In this document: positions 43,946-55,002 of the stretch, in pieces
Layout of the letters: the number at the start of each line of letters is the position of its first letter
Position numbering within the stretch: the stretch's first letter is position 1
Origin: Iodidimonas muriae
GTDB lineage: Bacteria > Pseudomonadota > Alphaproteobacteria > Sphingomonadales > Rhodothalassiaceae
Assembly (NCBI RefSeq): GCF_014647255.1
Contig: NZ_BMOV01000006.1
Location: 62,001-126,000, forward strand
Direction: 5' to 3'
DNA length: 64,000 nt
Notes under the pieces: model-generated
Told to the model about the DNA's origin: nothing
Seen by the model: only the letters and a program-made list of their open reading frames with translations
Database searches by the model: none
Translations under genes and position numbers: made by a program

Positions 43946-45036
43946 TGGCTTATTCCCGGCTGTATGGCAGCCTGAGGCTGTAATACGGTTCGGACTTTTT
44001 GACCGGCTGTGACAAATTCTTGCCCAACGGTGATGACCTCTATCTGATCGGGCAATCCACCCACCCAGATTTTATCCCCCGCATCGCTCAGGATGGTCAC
44101 AGGATAAAACACAACCAGCCCATCTTGATCTGCGGCCCGAATGCCCAAACGTCCATCGGCATCCAGAACCAGCGCGGTCGGGGGCAGGGGATGGGCGCGG
44201 ATGATTTCCAAAGGCACATGAATGGTTGCCGTCATGCCATCACGCAAGGAGCGGTCTTCATTGGGGATGGCCACTTCGACCCGGAAGGTACGGGTGCGTT
44301 CGGATGCCGTGGCGGAAATAAAACGGATGGTGCCGGTCTGTTCTTCAATACCGTCAATTTGTACCCGTGCTTTGGTTCCCAAAGACAGGGCTCCCACATC
44401 GCGCTCCGATACTTCGCCCACAATAAGGAACGGCGTTTCATCAATGAGGCGCGCGCAGACGCCGCCTTGTTGCAGATAATCGCCAATTTCTGCGGGTCTG
44501 TCATCGACCAGACCGGCAAAAGGTGCTCGGATTTCTGTATTGTCCAAGGCGATCTGCATTTGGCTGAGCTGCGCTTGGGCCGCTTCGAATTCCGCTTTGG
44601 ATTGTGCAAGCTGCGTGGCGGAGCGATGGCCTTTTTTCACCAATTCAAGGGCTGCATCATATTCCAGTTTTCGCTGGTCGCGGAGAGCCTTGGCCTGCGC
44701 CAAATTGGCTTTTCTATCTTCGGTGGACAGGCGGCAGATAACGGTGCCGAGTTCCACACGTTGGCCTTTTTCCACCGGTGTTTCCACCACACGGCCGGTG
44801 ATTTCCGCCTGAAGTTCTACCGAGCGAATGGCTTCGGTGCGGCCTCTTATTTCCAGATCCCGTTGAAATTCGGTGGCAATGCTTTTTTTTGTCCGGACCG
44901 AAAACGCGGTCTGCGCGGGCGTTTGGGATTTTTGCTCGTTTGTTTCGGTTTCCGGTGCTTTAAAAAGCATGCCGGACAAAACCCAGATCACAAGCACGAC
45001 CGTAATCAACGCGGCAAGAAGAAAGGACTTTTTCAT
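43942..45036 (-). CDS. Periplasmic adaptor subunit of RND efflux pump
   Basis: The 364-aa membrane-fusion protein has an N-terminal anchor (KKSFLLAALITVVLVIWVLSG), then a lipoyl-like domain (GRTEAIRSVELQAEITGRV and IRAPFAGLVDDRPAEIGDY), a helical hairpin and a beta-barrel region. ATG 45036 places the anchor at the N-terminus; an in-frame ATG at 45078 would add 14 residues. It is coupled to the permease gene. Confidence 0.92.
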   Translation of the reverse strand: MKKSFLLAALITVVLVIWVLSGMLFKAPETETNEQKSQTPAQTAFSVRTKKSIATEFQRDLEIRGRTEAIRSVELQAEITGRVVETPVEKGQRVELGTVICRLSTEDRKANLAQAKALRDQRKLEYDAALELVKKGHRSATQLAQSKAEFEAAQAQLSQMQIALDNTEIRAPFAGLVDDRPAEIGDYLQQGGVCARLIDETPFLIVGEVSERDVGALSLGTKARVQIDGIEEQTGTIRFISATASERTRTFRVEVAIPNEDRSLRDGMTATIHVPLEIIRAHPLPPTALVLDADGRLGIRAADQDGLVVFYPVTILSDAGDKIWVGGLPDQIEVITVGQEFVTAGQKVRTVLQPQAAIQPGISQ

Positions 45037-45142
45037 AGGGTGGTCGATCCTGATAGATATCGTTTTTATCAAAGCCAATCAGACGATTGAACGTTTTTTG
45101 AAGATGACGTCGACATCCCCGTTTTCGGTGCCGTGATAGAAA

Positions 45143-45682
45143 TTACTCGGCCGCCTCGCCAGAATTGGTGATCTGGGCAAGAAGGTCGTCTTGGTGGTTC
45201 TGTAAATAAGACAAAGCGGCCTTTTGCATTGCGACACCATATTCCAGAACAAAGCGCGAGGCCGGCGACATATCATCCGCCAACAAAGCCTCTAAAGACC
45301 GGATGCGTGTATCATGGTCTTCGATACGTTCATTGACCAGATCGCTAACCCGGTCGGGGGAAACGGCTTCGGCAAACAAAAGCGCGGCCAGAAATTCGGA
45401 GCGGTTTTTATCAGGGCCGGGGGCTTTGCGCAATTGATCTGTCAAGGCGCGCTGGCCTTTTTCCGTCAGGCTGTAAACCTTTTTGTCGGGCCGCTTGTTT
45501 TGCGACATGGCACGGCAGGTGACAAACCCTTCATCGGTCAATTTTGTCAAAGCCGGGTAGATGGAGCCATAGCTGGCTTCGCTAAAAAAGCTGAAACTTC
45601 CTTCTGCGACCATCTTTTTGATTTCATAGCCGCTTGCATCACCCAAAGCGAGAATTCCAAGACAGAGTGTGCGTACATCCAT
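45143..45682 (-). CDS. PadR family transcriptional regulator
   Basis: The 179-aa protein has the PadR winged helix (LCLGILALGDASGYEIKKMV, SYGSIYPALTKLTDEGFV and KVYSLTEKGQRAL) and the helical C-terminal dimer domain. It is the first gene of padR-adaptor-permease, all on the minus strand with 106 bp to the adaptor, so it probably represses its own operon and the pump. Confidence 0.9.
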   Translation of the reverse strand: MDVRTLCLGILALGDASGYEIKKMVAEGSFSFFSEASYGSIYPALTKLTDEGFVTCRAMSQNKRPDKKVYSLTEKGQRALTDQLRKAPGPDKNRSEFLAALLFAEAVSPDRVSDLVNERIEDHDTRIRSLEALLADDMSPASRFVLEYGVAMQKAALSYLQNHQDDLLAQITNSGEAAE

Positions 45683-45716
45683 GATTATTCTTCCCGATAG
45701 CCAGCATTAATAAGAT

Positions 45717-45735
45717 ACTATCGGCATGATATAGT
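45717..45735. promoter_or_regulatory. Possible PadR operator
   Basis: ACTAT and ATAGT form a 19-bp interrupted dyad 35 bp upstream of the padR start, in an AT-rich stretch with further GATAG/CTATC half-sites. It fits autoregulation but the arms are short. Confidence 0.3.
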
Positions 45736-45877
45736 CATTCCCGTGCCGCACTGCAATGGAATTGCAAAGAGCGCGTCTTCCGGAATGTGTTTTTCTCTTT
45801 GCCCCTTGCGCCTTTCTTTACGAAGCGGAAAGAAGCGGCTGATAGGGTTGTTGTTTATGCTGTTTCGAGGCTTTTGG

Positions 45878-46672
45878 ATGATGCGTCACTTTTATTTGAT
45901 CCGCGGTTTGATGCCTGCTTCACCATTCTGTTTGGCCGTGTCGTTGTTATGTGGCTTGTCGGCTTGCGCCTCAGCTCCCCAAACCGGGCCTGCTCCCATC
46001 GGGCTTTATCATCCATCGGCGCCAATAGAGCCAGAAAGCGCTGTTGATACAGAGCTTGCATCCTCTTTGACCTATCGGGTGGAGCAACAAGCCCGGCAGT
46101 TGAAAGCGATTGATGACGCGCTTGTGGATATTACCGGAAAGCTGGGCGGTGCCGGTGGAGATCCGGCGGCTGATATTGCGGCCATACAGCAGGATGTAAG
46201 GGGCTTGTCCGATAAGGTGGATGGCCTGATGGCGCAGTTGAATGAAACGGACAGGACTGTTGCCACCATAATGCGCCGTTTGGATATGATCGAGGCGGCA
46301 ACGGTGGGCGCGGTGAAAGAGGCTGCTGCTGCGCGGGATCTTGTGAATCGCGTCGAGGGGGTAAAGGCTGCGCAAGAAGGCTATGAGCTTGAAGCCGGGC
46401 CGGGCCAATCCTATGCCATTCATCTTGCGTCTTACCAAAGCCCCGACGCTGCCAAAGAGGGATGGGACGTGCTGAAAGGCCAATATCCGGCGGTGTTGGA
46501 GCATTTATCGCCGCGTCTTGATCCTTTGCGCTTGGATCAGGCGGGCGGGCAGTTTCTGCGCCTGATTGCCGGGCCGTTTGCGGATATTCCACCGGCCAGG
46601 GAAGCCTGCGAAAGCCTGCGCCAGCACGGGGCGTTTTGCCAACTTTCCTTATTCAGGGGAGAGGGGCTTTAA
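45878..46672 (+). CDS. SPOR-domain lipoprotein
   Basis: About 264 aa. The N-terminus has a hydrophobic signal and lipobox LSAC, a middle helical part likely to be coiled coil (residues about 60-160), and a C-terminal SPOR-like repeat (YAIHLASYQSPDAAKEGW and GGQFLRLIAGPFADIPPA). SPOR domains bind denuded peptidoglycan, often at the division septum. GAGG lies before the ATGATG start at 45878; the frame is open to 45743. Confidence 0.75.
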   Translation: MMRHFYLIRGLMPASPFCLAVSLLCGLSACASAPQTGPAPIGLYHPSAPIEPESAVDTELASSLTYRVEQQARQLKAIDDALVDITGKLGGAGGDPAADIAAIQQDVRGLSDKVDGLMAQLNETDRTVATIMRRLDMIEAATVGAVKEAAAARDLVNRVEGVKAAQEGYELEAGPGQSYAIHLASYQSPDAAKEGWDVLKGQYPAVLEHLSPRLDPLRLDQAGGQFLRLIAGPFADIPPAREACESLRQHGAFCQLSLFRGEGL

Positions 46673-46780
46673 CCGCCTTGCTATCCCGAAAAAACCGCCG
46701 GCGTCTTTGCGCAACAGGCTTTGGCCCTTGATCAAATGGTCATCAAAGAAGCCATTCCATCCGCTCATATCACAGCGTTT

Positions 46781-46975
46781 TCACGCGATGCGGTATGGAG
46801 CATATTTTGCTTTTGTGCAGCACACCGCTTTGCGTGGGCGAAGGGGGCGCGCAGAGGGCGCGATGGATTTACGGTAGGCTGCCAGACTTTGAAGCATGTC
46901 TTCCAGCCCCACCCAGGCCCAAATCCCCAACAAGCCGAAAAAGAATAACCCGCCGATATGTGCGAACATCTCCAT
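46781..46975 (-). CDS. Small membrane protein, unknown (64 aa)
   Basis: One hydrophobic segment (IGGLFFFGLLGIWAWVGL) is followed by a short basic tail. GGAGGGCGCT directly upstream of the ATG is one of the strongest ribosome binding sites in the window, and a TTGATT-N17-TATAAG promoter lies just before it. These signals support a real gene despite its size. No family was recognised. The upstream neighbour is tRNA-Gln on the same strand. Confidence 0.6.
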   Translation of the reverse strand: MEMFAHIGGLFFFGLLGIWAWVGLEDMLQSLAAYRKSIAPSARPLRPRKAVCCTKAKYAPYRIA

Positions 46976-46999
46976 AGCGCCCTCCGTTCTTGATATGTT

Positions 47000-47028
47000 C
47001 TTATACCTATGGGCAAGTCATCAATCAA
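47000..47028 (-). promoter_or_regulatory. Probable promoter of the 64-aa gene
   Basis: On the minus strand, TTGATT is followed after exactly 17 bp by TATAAG, 25 bp upstream of the start codon of the small gene at 46781-46975. Confidence 0.5.
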
Positions 47029-47203
47029 GAACAAAATAAGAACGAAATGGAAAATTCAGAAAAACCCATGGAAAAGCACAGGCATTCAGCATGATTTTCA
47101 GATTTTAACAGGGAGGATGATCCGGAATCCAAAGGCGAAGGGACGATTTTCGGGCCATATGCAATGGCTTTTATCGTCCGTTCCTGATCGGTTTTTAAAA
47201 GAA

Positions 47204-47277
47204 TGGATGCCCCGGGAGGACTCGAACCCCCACTGACGGAATCAGAATCCGCTGTCCTACCATTAGACGACGGGGCA
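47204..47277 (-). tRNA. tRNA-Gln (anticodon CTG)
   Basis: The minus strand folds into a 74-nt cloverleaf: acceptor TGCCCCG/CGGGGCA, D-loop TAATGGTA, anticodon stem GCGGA/TCCGT with loop TTCTGAT (anticodon CTG at 47243-47245), TpsiC loop GTTCGAGTC and encoded CCA. Confidence 0.96.
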
Positions 47278-47455
47278 ATGGTTGGATCGGCGCGGCTTAT
47301 AGGGGGCGGTCGGGCTGTCTGTCAAGGGCTGTTGGAAAACTCTGTGTCGATTGCCGGCTTGGCGGGAAAGGGGAAAGCTTCTTTAAGGGAACGCAGTTTG
47401 AGACTGGCACCGCCTTTGGAAAAGGTGTTAAAGCTTAAAGCAAGTTGCGGGGTTC

Positions 47456-48559
47456 ATGATCCTCGCTTGTGATGAGTATCAGTCGATTATGTCAGTTATT
47501 GAGGATAAAAGCCTTGCGCGGCCTGTTTCGGCCGATGAGGCAAGGCCCCGAAGGGCCGGGCCCGTTTATGGTGGCCGCGCCGTTTACAGCGCGATCGATT
47601 TGGGCACCAATAATTGCCGCTTGCTGGTGGCAAAACCGACCCGAAATGGCTTCCGTGTTATTGATGCCTTTTCCCGTATCGTCCGTTTGGGGGAGGGGCT
47701 CGAACTGTCGGGCCGCTTGTCCGATGCGGCCATGGATCGCGCTGTCGGCGCGCTGAAAATATGTGCCCAGAAAATCAAGAGCAGGAAAGTGACCTGTATG
47801 CGCTCGGTTGCGACAGAAGCCTGTCGGGCGGCGGTCAACTGCTCTGATTTCGTGGCGCGGGTGAAGCGTGAAACCGGCCTGAATCTGGATGTGATTTCCC
47901 CGGCAGAAGAAGCGCGCCTTGCGGTTGTCGGCTGTCAATCATTGATGGATCAGCGGTATAGCCATGCCTTGGTGTTTGATATTGGTGGTGGCAGCACCGA
48001 GCTTATTTTTATTGAAAAGCGGACGGGCGGGCAATTTTCCATCCTTGCCTGGACATCCGTGCCTTTTGGGGTGACGACCATTGCCGAACGCTTTGATTGC
48101 CATTCGCTGAGCTCCGAAACCTACAAAGAAATGGTTGCCCTGATTGCCAATCATCTGGCGGATTTCGAGGAGCTGGGCAAACTTGTTGGCTATGTAAAAC
48201 GTGGCAAGGTCCAGCTTTTAGGCACATCGGGCACCATCACAACGCTTGCCAGTGTGCAATTGGGCTTGAAACGATATGATCGCAGCCGGATTGACGGGGC
48301 TTGGCTTCGGGCGGGTTCTGTTCATGCCCTTGCGCGGGCGGTGGCGCTGATGCCATATGAGGAACGCTTGGCCCAGCCCTGTATCGGGGAGGATCGGGTG
48401 GATTATGTGGTGGCCGGATGTGCCATTCTGGATGCTATTTTGACGCAATGGCCCTTCACACGGATACGGGTGGCTGACCGCGGGATTCGCGAGGGTGTGC
48501 TGCGCGGCCTGATGAATGAAGGCGTGGCCTTTGATACCGGACATAACAGGGAACGATAA
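47456..48559 (+). CDS. Ppx/GppA phosphatase family protein
   Basis: The 367-aa protein has the actin-like ATPase fold of exopolyphosphatase and pppGpp phosphatase, with SAIDLGTNNCRLLV near the N-terminus and HALVFDIGGGSTELIF in the middle, and LLGTSGTITTLA later. The C-terminal helical domain of long Ppx enzymes is absent, so it is the short form common in alphaproteobacteria. An in-frame ATG at 47492 could be the start. rlmE begins 1 bp after the stop. Confidence 0.9.
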   Translation: MILACDEYQSIMSVIEDKSLARPVSADEARPRRAGPVYGGRAVYSAIDLGTNNCRLLVAKPTRNGFRVIDAFSRIVRLGEGLELSGRLSDAAMDRAVGALKICAQKIKSRKVTCMRSVATEACRAAVNCSDFVARVKRETGLNLDVISPAEEARLAVVGCQSLMDQRYSHALVFDIGGGSTELIFIEKRTGGQFSILAWTSVPFGVTTIAERFDCHSLSSETYKEMVALIANHLADFEELGKLVGYVKRGKVQLLGTSGTITTLASVQLGLKRYDRSRIDGAWLRAGSVHALARAVALMPYEERLAQPCIGEDRVDYVVAGCAILDAILTQWPFTRIRVADRGIREGVLRGLMNEGVAFDTGHNRER

Positions 48560-48560
48560 G

Positions 48561-49292
48561 ATGGCGCGACCGCCGGAAAAAAGAGGAGCGCGGGGGCGCA
48601 GCGGGTTGAAAGTGCGGGTGCGCACGGCGCGTGGGCGCAAATTGTCCTCGACCCGTTGGCTTCAACGTCAGCTGAATGATCCTTATGTGGAAGAAGCCCG
48701 CAGGCAGGGCTATCGCTCTCGTGCGGCGTTCAAATTGCTGGAGCTGGATGAAAAGTTCCAGCTTTTGAAGGGCGCCCGTCGGGTGGTGGATCTGGGCGCC
48801 GCGCCCGGTGGCTGGACACAAGTTCTTGTGGAGCGGTTCACCCGTTCGGGACAAAAAGACAACAAGATCGTCGGCATCGATATTCTGCCCATGGACCCGA
48901 TTTCCGGGGCGGATCTGATCGAAATGGATTTTTTGGCACCCCAGGCCCCCGCTGAATTGAAGGCCCTGTTGGGCGGCCCTGCGGATATTGTCCTGTCGGA
49001 TATGGCTGCCCCCACCACGGGGCATAAGCAGACCGACCATATCCGGACCATGGGATTATGCGAGGCAGCGCTGGATTTCGCCATGGATGTTTTGGAACCG
49101 GGCGGAACATTTGTCGCCAAAGTGCTGCGCGGCGGCACCGATGACGATCTGTTGCGGCGGATGAAGCTGCATTTTTCCACTGTTCGCCATGCCAAGCCTC
49201 CTGCCAGCCGCCCTGAGTCGGTGGAATGGTATGTGATTGCCAGTGGCTTTACCGGAAAATCGCAGGCTTTAAACGATCAATCCGCCCCATAG
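48561..49292 (+). CDS. rlmE: 23S rRNA 2'-O-ribose U2552 methyltransferase
   Basis: RlmE (FtsJ) methylates U2552 of 23S rRNA late in ribosome assembly. The 243-aa protein has the K-D-K-E tetrad: lysine in SRAAFKLLELDE, aspartate in VLSDMAAPTT, lysine in TFVAKVLRGG and glutamate in ESVEWYVIA, plus SAM-binding VVDLGAAPGGW. ATG 48561 follows the ppx stop by one base. Confidence 0.95.
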   Translation: MARPPEKRGARGRSGLKVRVRTARGRKLSSTRWLQRQLNDPYVEEARRQGYRSRAAFKLLELDEKFQLLKGARRVVDLGAAPGGWTQVLVERFTRSGQKDNKIVGIDILPMDPISGADLIEMDFLAPQAPAELKALLGGPADIVLSDMAAPTTGHKQTDHIRTMGLCEAALDFAMDVLEPGGTFVAKVLRGGTDDDLLRRMKLHFSTVRHAKPPASRPESVEWYVIASGFTGKSQALNDQSAP

Positions 49293-50864
<1,572 letters not shown>

Positions 50865-50875
50865 TCGAGTCTTCG

Positions 50876-50902
50876 GCGTGATCGGGCGATCACCAGCCTT
50901 TT
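50876..50902 (+). terminator. Possible terminator after guaB
   Basis: GTGATC-GGGC-GATCAC is a perfect 6-bp hairpin followed by CAGCCTTTT between guaB and rsmB. The T-run is short. Confidence 0.45.
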
Positions 50903-50939
50903 ACGCCGGCCATTTTATTTTTGAAAGAAAGAGGCGTTC

Positions 50940-52253
50940 ATGACCCCTTCTGCACGCCTTGCTGCGGCGGTTGAAATTCTCGGACAGATCGATGATGCCT
51001 TGGCCCATCGCGGGGCGGCCGCCGATGTGTTGATCAAACGCTATTTTCAAAAGCGTCGCTATGCCGGATCGAAAGATCGTGCGGCAATTATAAATCTTGT
51101 TTATGGCGTGCTTCGCCGTCGCGGTGAATATGGCTGGCGTTTGATGTCGGCGGGATTGCCTATCACGCCGCTTATGCTGGCTTTGATGCATCTGCGAATG
51201 GATGGGCCTTTGGCGGCAGATCTGTTTGAAGGCACCTATGCGCCGGAAGCGCCCGGTGATGATGCCATTAGCCGGTTTGATCGGGCCGTTGGCTTGAAAA
51301 ACCCGCCCTTGGCGGCGCGATTGAATGTGCCGCAATGGCTGTCTGACCGGTTGGAAGCCCGCTATGGCGATGATATAACGGCGCAGATTGATGCGCTTTC
51401 TGGGCGGGCGCCCACCGATTTGCGTGTCAATACGCTCAAGACCTCCCGCGAGGATGCCTTGGCGGCCCTTGCCGATGCGGGCATCAATGCCGAGCCGACC
51501 CCCTATAGCCCTGTTGGCATTCGTTTGGAAAAAGATAGCCAGATTAAAGGTTTGGATCTTTTTTCAAAAGGGTTGGTCGAGGTGCAGGACGAAGCCTCGC
51601 AGATTGCAGTGCAGCTCTGTGGTGCGGCTCCGAAAGCGCAAGTGCTGGAATTATGTGCGGGCGCTGGCGGTAAAACGCTGGCTTTGGGTGCACAGATGAA
51701 CAATTCTGGCCAAATCTATGCCCTTGATACGGACAAGCGCCGGCTGGATGAATTGAAGATACGCACCGACCGGGCGCGTCAGACTAATTTGCAAATTCAT
51801 CGTCTGACCTCCGGTGAGGACAAACGCGCCGATCAGCTATACCGCTTCCTTGGTCAAATGGATCTGGTGATTGTGGATGCGCCTTGTTCGGGCAGTGGCA
51901 CATGGCGGCGCAACCCCGAATTGCGTTGGCGGCTGGATGAAGACGCGCTGGCCGAAGCCGTTGCTATCCAGCGGGCTTTGCTGCGTGAAGCCATGACGCT
52001 GGCAGGGCCGAACGGGCGGATCGCTTATATGACATGTTCGATCCTTCAAGAAGAAAACGAGAATGTGATCGACCATGCCTTGTCTGAATCCGAAGACTGG
52101 GAGTTGGCGGATTATCACCGCAAGCTGGAAGATCTTGGCTTGGAGCATTTGCCCGAAAGCGTGTCCAGTGCTCCGGAAATGCTGCAAATGACCCCCCTGC
52201 AGCATGGCACCGACGGGTTTTTCCTCGCCTTGCTGCAAAAAGTGCCGGACTAA
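50940..52253 (+). CDS. rsmB: RsmB/NOP family rRNA methyltransferase
   Basis: The 437-aa protein has an N-terminal NusB-like RNA-binding domain (residues about 1-140) and a SAM-dependent methyltransferase domain. The cytosine-C5 signature cysteines lie in VDAPCSGSGTWRRNPE and YMTCSILQEENE, with SAM motif VLELCAGAGGKTLAL. It should methylate C967 of 16S rRNA if a true RsmB orthologue. Confidence 0.92.
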   Translation: MTPSARLAAAVEILGQIDDALAHRGAAADVLIKRYFQKRRYAGSKDRAAIINLVYGVLRRRGEYGWRLMSAGLPITPLMLALMHLRMDGPLAADLFEGTYAPEAPGDDAISRFDRAVGLKNPPLAARLNVPQWLSDRLEARYGDDITAQIDALSGRAPTDLRVNTLKTSREDALAALADAGINAEPTPYSPVGIRLEKDSQIKGLDLFSKGLVEVQDEASQIAVQLCGAAPKAQVLELCAGAGGKTLALGAQMNNSGQIYALDTDKRRLDELKIRTDRARQTNLQIHRLTSGEDKRADQLYRFLGQMDLVIVDAPCSGSGTWRRNPELRWRLDEDALAEAVAIQRALLREAMTLAGPNGRIAYMTCSILQEENENVIDHALSESEDWELADYHRKLEDLGLEHLPESVSSAPEMLQMTPLQHGTDGFFLALLQKVPD

Positions 52254-52386
52254 TCATAAGGGTGGCTATGGAGTGGACGGTCGATAAAATGCGCAGGGAT
52301 TTTCGTGGCGTGCTATCTTGCATCCTGGCATTGCAATCACACATAAATCCTGCAGCGAACCCCTGTCCTTCATATGGAACGGCGTG

Positions 52387-52914
52387 ATGATGTTTATGTC
52401 TTTGAAAGAAATCCGCACTTTGGGTTCCATTCTGGTTTTGAGCGGCGCGGCCTTGATGGCCGCACCGGCATCCTCCTTTGCCTATCAAGGCACAGCCCCG
52501 GCCTATCGATCTGCTTCGCAACATCTGATGATGGAAGGGCAGGCGGCGATGGAGGCGGCGGACTATAAAACCGCGCTGACCAAATTTGAAACGGCATTGG
52601 TGGCGGACCCGAACAATCTTGCAGCCCTTGTGGCCATTGGCCGGGCCCATGAAGCTTTGGGCGACCGCAGTGCCGGGATTGCCTATTATCGGCGTGTTCT
52701 GACCATCGAACCGGATAATCGTGCGGCTTTGGCCGCCGAATCACTGGCCTATCTTGCGGATTTCGGTCTTGTGAAAGCCCGGCAGAATCTGGACCTTTTG
52801 AAGCGCCTTTGCGGGACGGAGGGCTGTGAGGAGGTGGACGAGGTTCGTGCAGCCATTGCAGCGTTCGAGGCGGAAAGCCCCGAAGACAGCCCCGCGGATC
52901 AAGGAAAAAGTTGA
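52387..52914 (+). CDS. Exported TPR-repeat protein
   Basis: The 175-aa protein has a signal peptide (LGSILVLSGAALMAAPASSFA) and two to three TPR repeats (AMEAADYKTALTKFETALVADPNN and AHEALGDRSAGIAYYRRVLTIEPDN). A later CGTEGC pair could form a disulphide. It probably mediates protein contacts in the periplasm. Start at ATG 52387 or 52396. It lies between rsmB and guaA. Confidence 0.78.
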   Translation: MMFMSLKEIRTLGSILVLSGAALMAAPASSFAYQGTAPAYRSASQHLMMEGQAAMEAADYKTALTKFETALVADPNNLAALVAIGRAHEALGDRSAGIAYYRRVLTIEPDNRAALAAESLAYLADFGLVKARQNLDLLKRLCGTEGCEEVDEVRAAIAAFEAESPEDSPADQGKS

Positions 52915-53000
52915 CGATTGGGCCTTAAACAGGCTCATGCAGTCCGCTTTTGGTGCGTTCGATGATAGACAGAGCCTTTCAGCAAAGCTAAAAGCGCGTC

Positions 53001-54548
53001 ATGTCAGATCATATCCTCATTCTCGACTTCGGCAGTCAGGTCACCCAACTCATTGCGCGGCGTGTGCGTGAGGCCGGTGTGTACTGCGAAATCGTGCCGT
53101 TCAACGCGGCCCAAGATATCCTCGACCAGTTTGATCCGAAGGGCATTATCCTGTCCGGTGGTCCGGCGTCCGTCACATGGGACGATGCGCCACGCGCTCC
53201 CGATCGGGTGTTTGATATGGGTGTGCCGGTGCTTGGCATTTGTTATGGCCAGCAAACCATGGTCCAGCAACTTGGTGGGGCGGTTCAGCCGTCTGACCAT
53301 CAGGAATTTGGCCGCGCCTTCATTGATTTGGTCGCCGATTGCCGATTGTTTGAAGGCATGTGGCAAGCCGGTTCCCGCGAGCAGGTCTGGATGAGCCATG
53401 GCGATCGGGTCGAGGCATTGCCGGACAATTTCTCTGTGGTGGCCACATCGGAAGGGGCGCCTTTTGCCGCCATAGCCGATGATGAACGCGGCTTTTACGG
53501 TGTGCAGTTCCATCCCGAAGTTGTGCACACGCCCCATGGCGCGCAATTGATCCGTAATTTTGTCCATGATGTTTGCGGCTGTCAGGCCGATTGGTCGATG
53601 GCGGCATTCCGGGATGCCAAAATCGCCGAGATTCGCGCGCAAGTGGGCGACGGCAAGGTGATTTGCGGCCTGTCGGGCGGGGTGGATAGCTCGGTGGTGG
53701 CGGTCTTGCTGCATGAAGCCATTGGCGATCAGTTGACCTGCGTGTTCGTTGATACCGGGCTGTTGCGCATGAACGAGGCGCAACAGGTGGTCGAGCTGTT
53801 CCGTGGCCATTATAATATTCCGTTGATCCACCGCGATGCCAGCGAACTGTTCATGGGTGAATTGGCCGGCGTCACTGACCCCGAACAAAAGCGCAAGATC
53901 ATCGGCGGCTTGTTCATTGATGTGTTTCAGGAAGAAGCAGGCAAAATCGGTGATGCGCAATTTTTGGCGCAAGGCACGCTTTATCCCGATGTGATCGAGA
54001 GCGTGTCATTTTCCGGCGGCCCATCGGTGACCATCAAATCGCATCATAATGTGGGCGGGCTGCCCGAAAAGATGAACCTGAAGCTGGTGGAGCCTTTGCG
54101 CGAATTGTTCAAGGACGAAGTGCGCAATCTGGGCCGCGAACTGGGCTTGCCGGATGCCTTTGTGGATCGGCATCCTTTCCCGGGGCCGGGGCTGGCCATC
54201 CGTATTCCGGGGGCCGTCTCTACCGAAGCGGCGGATATCTTGCGCAAGGCCGATGCCATTTATCTGGAAGAAATCCGCAATGCCGGGCTTTATGACAGTA
54301 TCTGGCAGGCGTTCGCCGTGCTCTTGCCTGTAAAAACCGTGGGCGTGATGGGCGATGCCCGCACCTATGACCATGTGTTGGCGTTGCGGGCTGTGACGTC
54401 CGTCGATGGCATGACGGCAGACAGCTATCCCTTCGATCATGGCTTCCTGTCACGGGTGGCGACGCGCATCATCAATGAAGTGCGCGGCATCAATCGGGTG
54501 GTTTATGACGTGACCTCGAAACCGCCCGGCACCATCGAGTGGGAATGA
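53001..54548 (+). CDS. guaA: GMP synthase (glutamine-hydrolysing)
   Basis: GuaA aminates XMP to GMP. The 515-aa protein has the class I amidotransferase triad (cysteine in GICYGQQTM, histidine and glutamate in [10 protein letters not shown]), the PP-loop [11 protein letters not shown] and the C-terminal dimer domain ending PPGTIEWE. The last 15 bases of the gene are the left copy of the direct repeat bounding the 3.4-kb insertion, which keeps the reading frame and product intact. Confidence 0.97.
   Translation: MSDHILILDFGSQVTQLIARRVREAGVYCEIVPFNAAQDILDQFDPKGIILSGGPASVTWDDAPRAPDRVFDMGVPVLGICYGQQTMVQQLGGAVQPSDHQEFGRAFIDLVADCRLFEGMWQAGSREQVWMSHGDRVEALPDNFSVVATSEGAPFAAIADDERGFYGVQFHPEVVHTPHGAQLIRNFVHDVCGCQADWSMAAFRDAKIAEIRAQVGDGKVICGLSGGVDSSVVAVLLHEAIGDQLTCVFVDTGLLRMNEAQQVVELFRGHYNIPLIHRDASELFMGELAGVTDPEQKRKIIGGLFIDVFQEEAGKIGDAQFLAQGTLYPDVIESVSFSGGPSVTIKSHHNVGGLPEKMNLKLVEPLRELFKDEVRNLGRELGLPDAFVDRHPFPGPGLAIRIPGAVSTEAADILRKADAIYLEEIRNAGLYDSIWQAFAVLLPVKTVGVMGDARTYDHVLALRAVTSVDGMTADSYPFDHGFLSRVATRIINEVRGINRVVYDVTSKPPGTIEWE
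54534..54548 (+). repeat. Left direct repeat (att site within guaA)
   Basis: ATCGAGTGGGAATGA codes for the last residues (IEWE) and stop of guaA. It is identical to 57982-57996; bases on either side differ, so the repeat is exactly 15 bp. Confidence 0.88.
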
Positions 54549-54702
54549 TTGTCACTGGGTGGTAACTGCAATCAATAGCGATCTCAACGGTACTTGTTGC
54601 GAATCGAGCGGGGGTTAAATTTGTCAGCAATTTACACTGACTGGCAGTGCCGACTTTTAGCAGTATGAGAGATTGTTCGAGAGTGCACAGCACTATCGTT
54701 CA

Positions 54703-55002
54703 TTAAAGGGTTATGTCTGGTTGTTTTAGATAATATTGTAATGCGTGGCGGCCACGCAGGACACGGGTAATTTTAACCCTGTTGGCGATCACACGGTAAA
54801 ATAGGGTATGGCTTTCTACAGGGAGGCTTCTGGTGTCGGGGAGGAACTCGGGGCGCTCTGTATCCATAAGTAACTGCTGGGTCAGCAACCAGAATTGATT
54901 CTTTATAGCGGACAGATAGCTTTTGGATTGTGCTCTTCCCCACTGTTGCAGGCCATATTGGTAAATGTCCTTGAGGTCATTTTTAGCGGCAGGCGCAACG
55001 CA
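54703..55002 (-). pseudogene. ParE/RelE-type toxin lacking its start
   Basis: The minus-strand frame gives 99 residues with ParE-like order: VAPAAKNDLKDIYQYGLQQW at the beginning, SKSYLSAIKNQFWLL in the middle, then PVESHTLFYRVIANRVKI and VLRGRHALQYYL. Only about five N-terminal residues of a normal toxin are missing. The first codon directly follows, in frame, the TAG stop of the gene at 55003, and no in-frame start codon lies near the expected place (first ATG is at 54888). No antitoxin gene is adjacent. It looks 5'-truncated at a recombination joint; stop-codon readthrough from the upstream gene is a less likely way of expression. Confidence 0.65.

Noticed and set aside
54620-54690. Short inverted repeats CACTG/CAGTG and AGTGC/GCACT inside the left end of the element
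   Set aside because: Arms are only 5 bp and could occur by chance; they may be arm-type sites but nothing else supports this.
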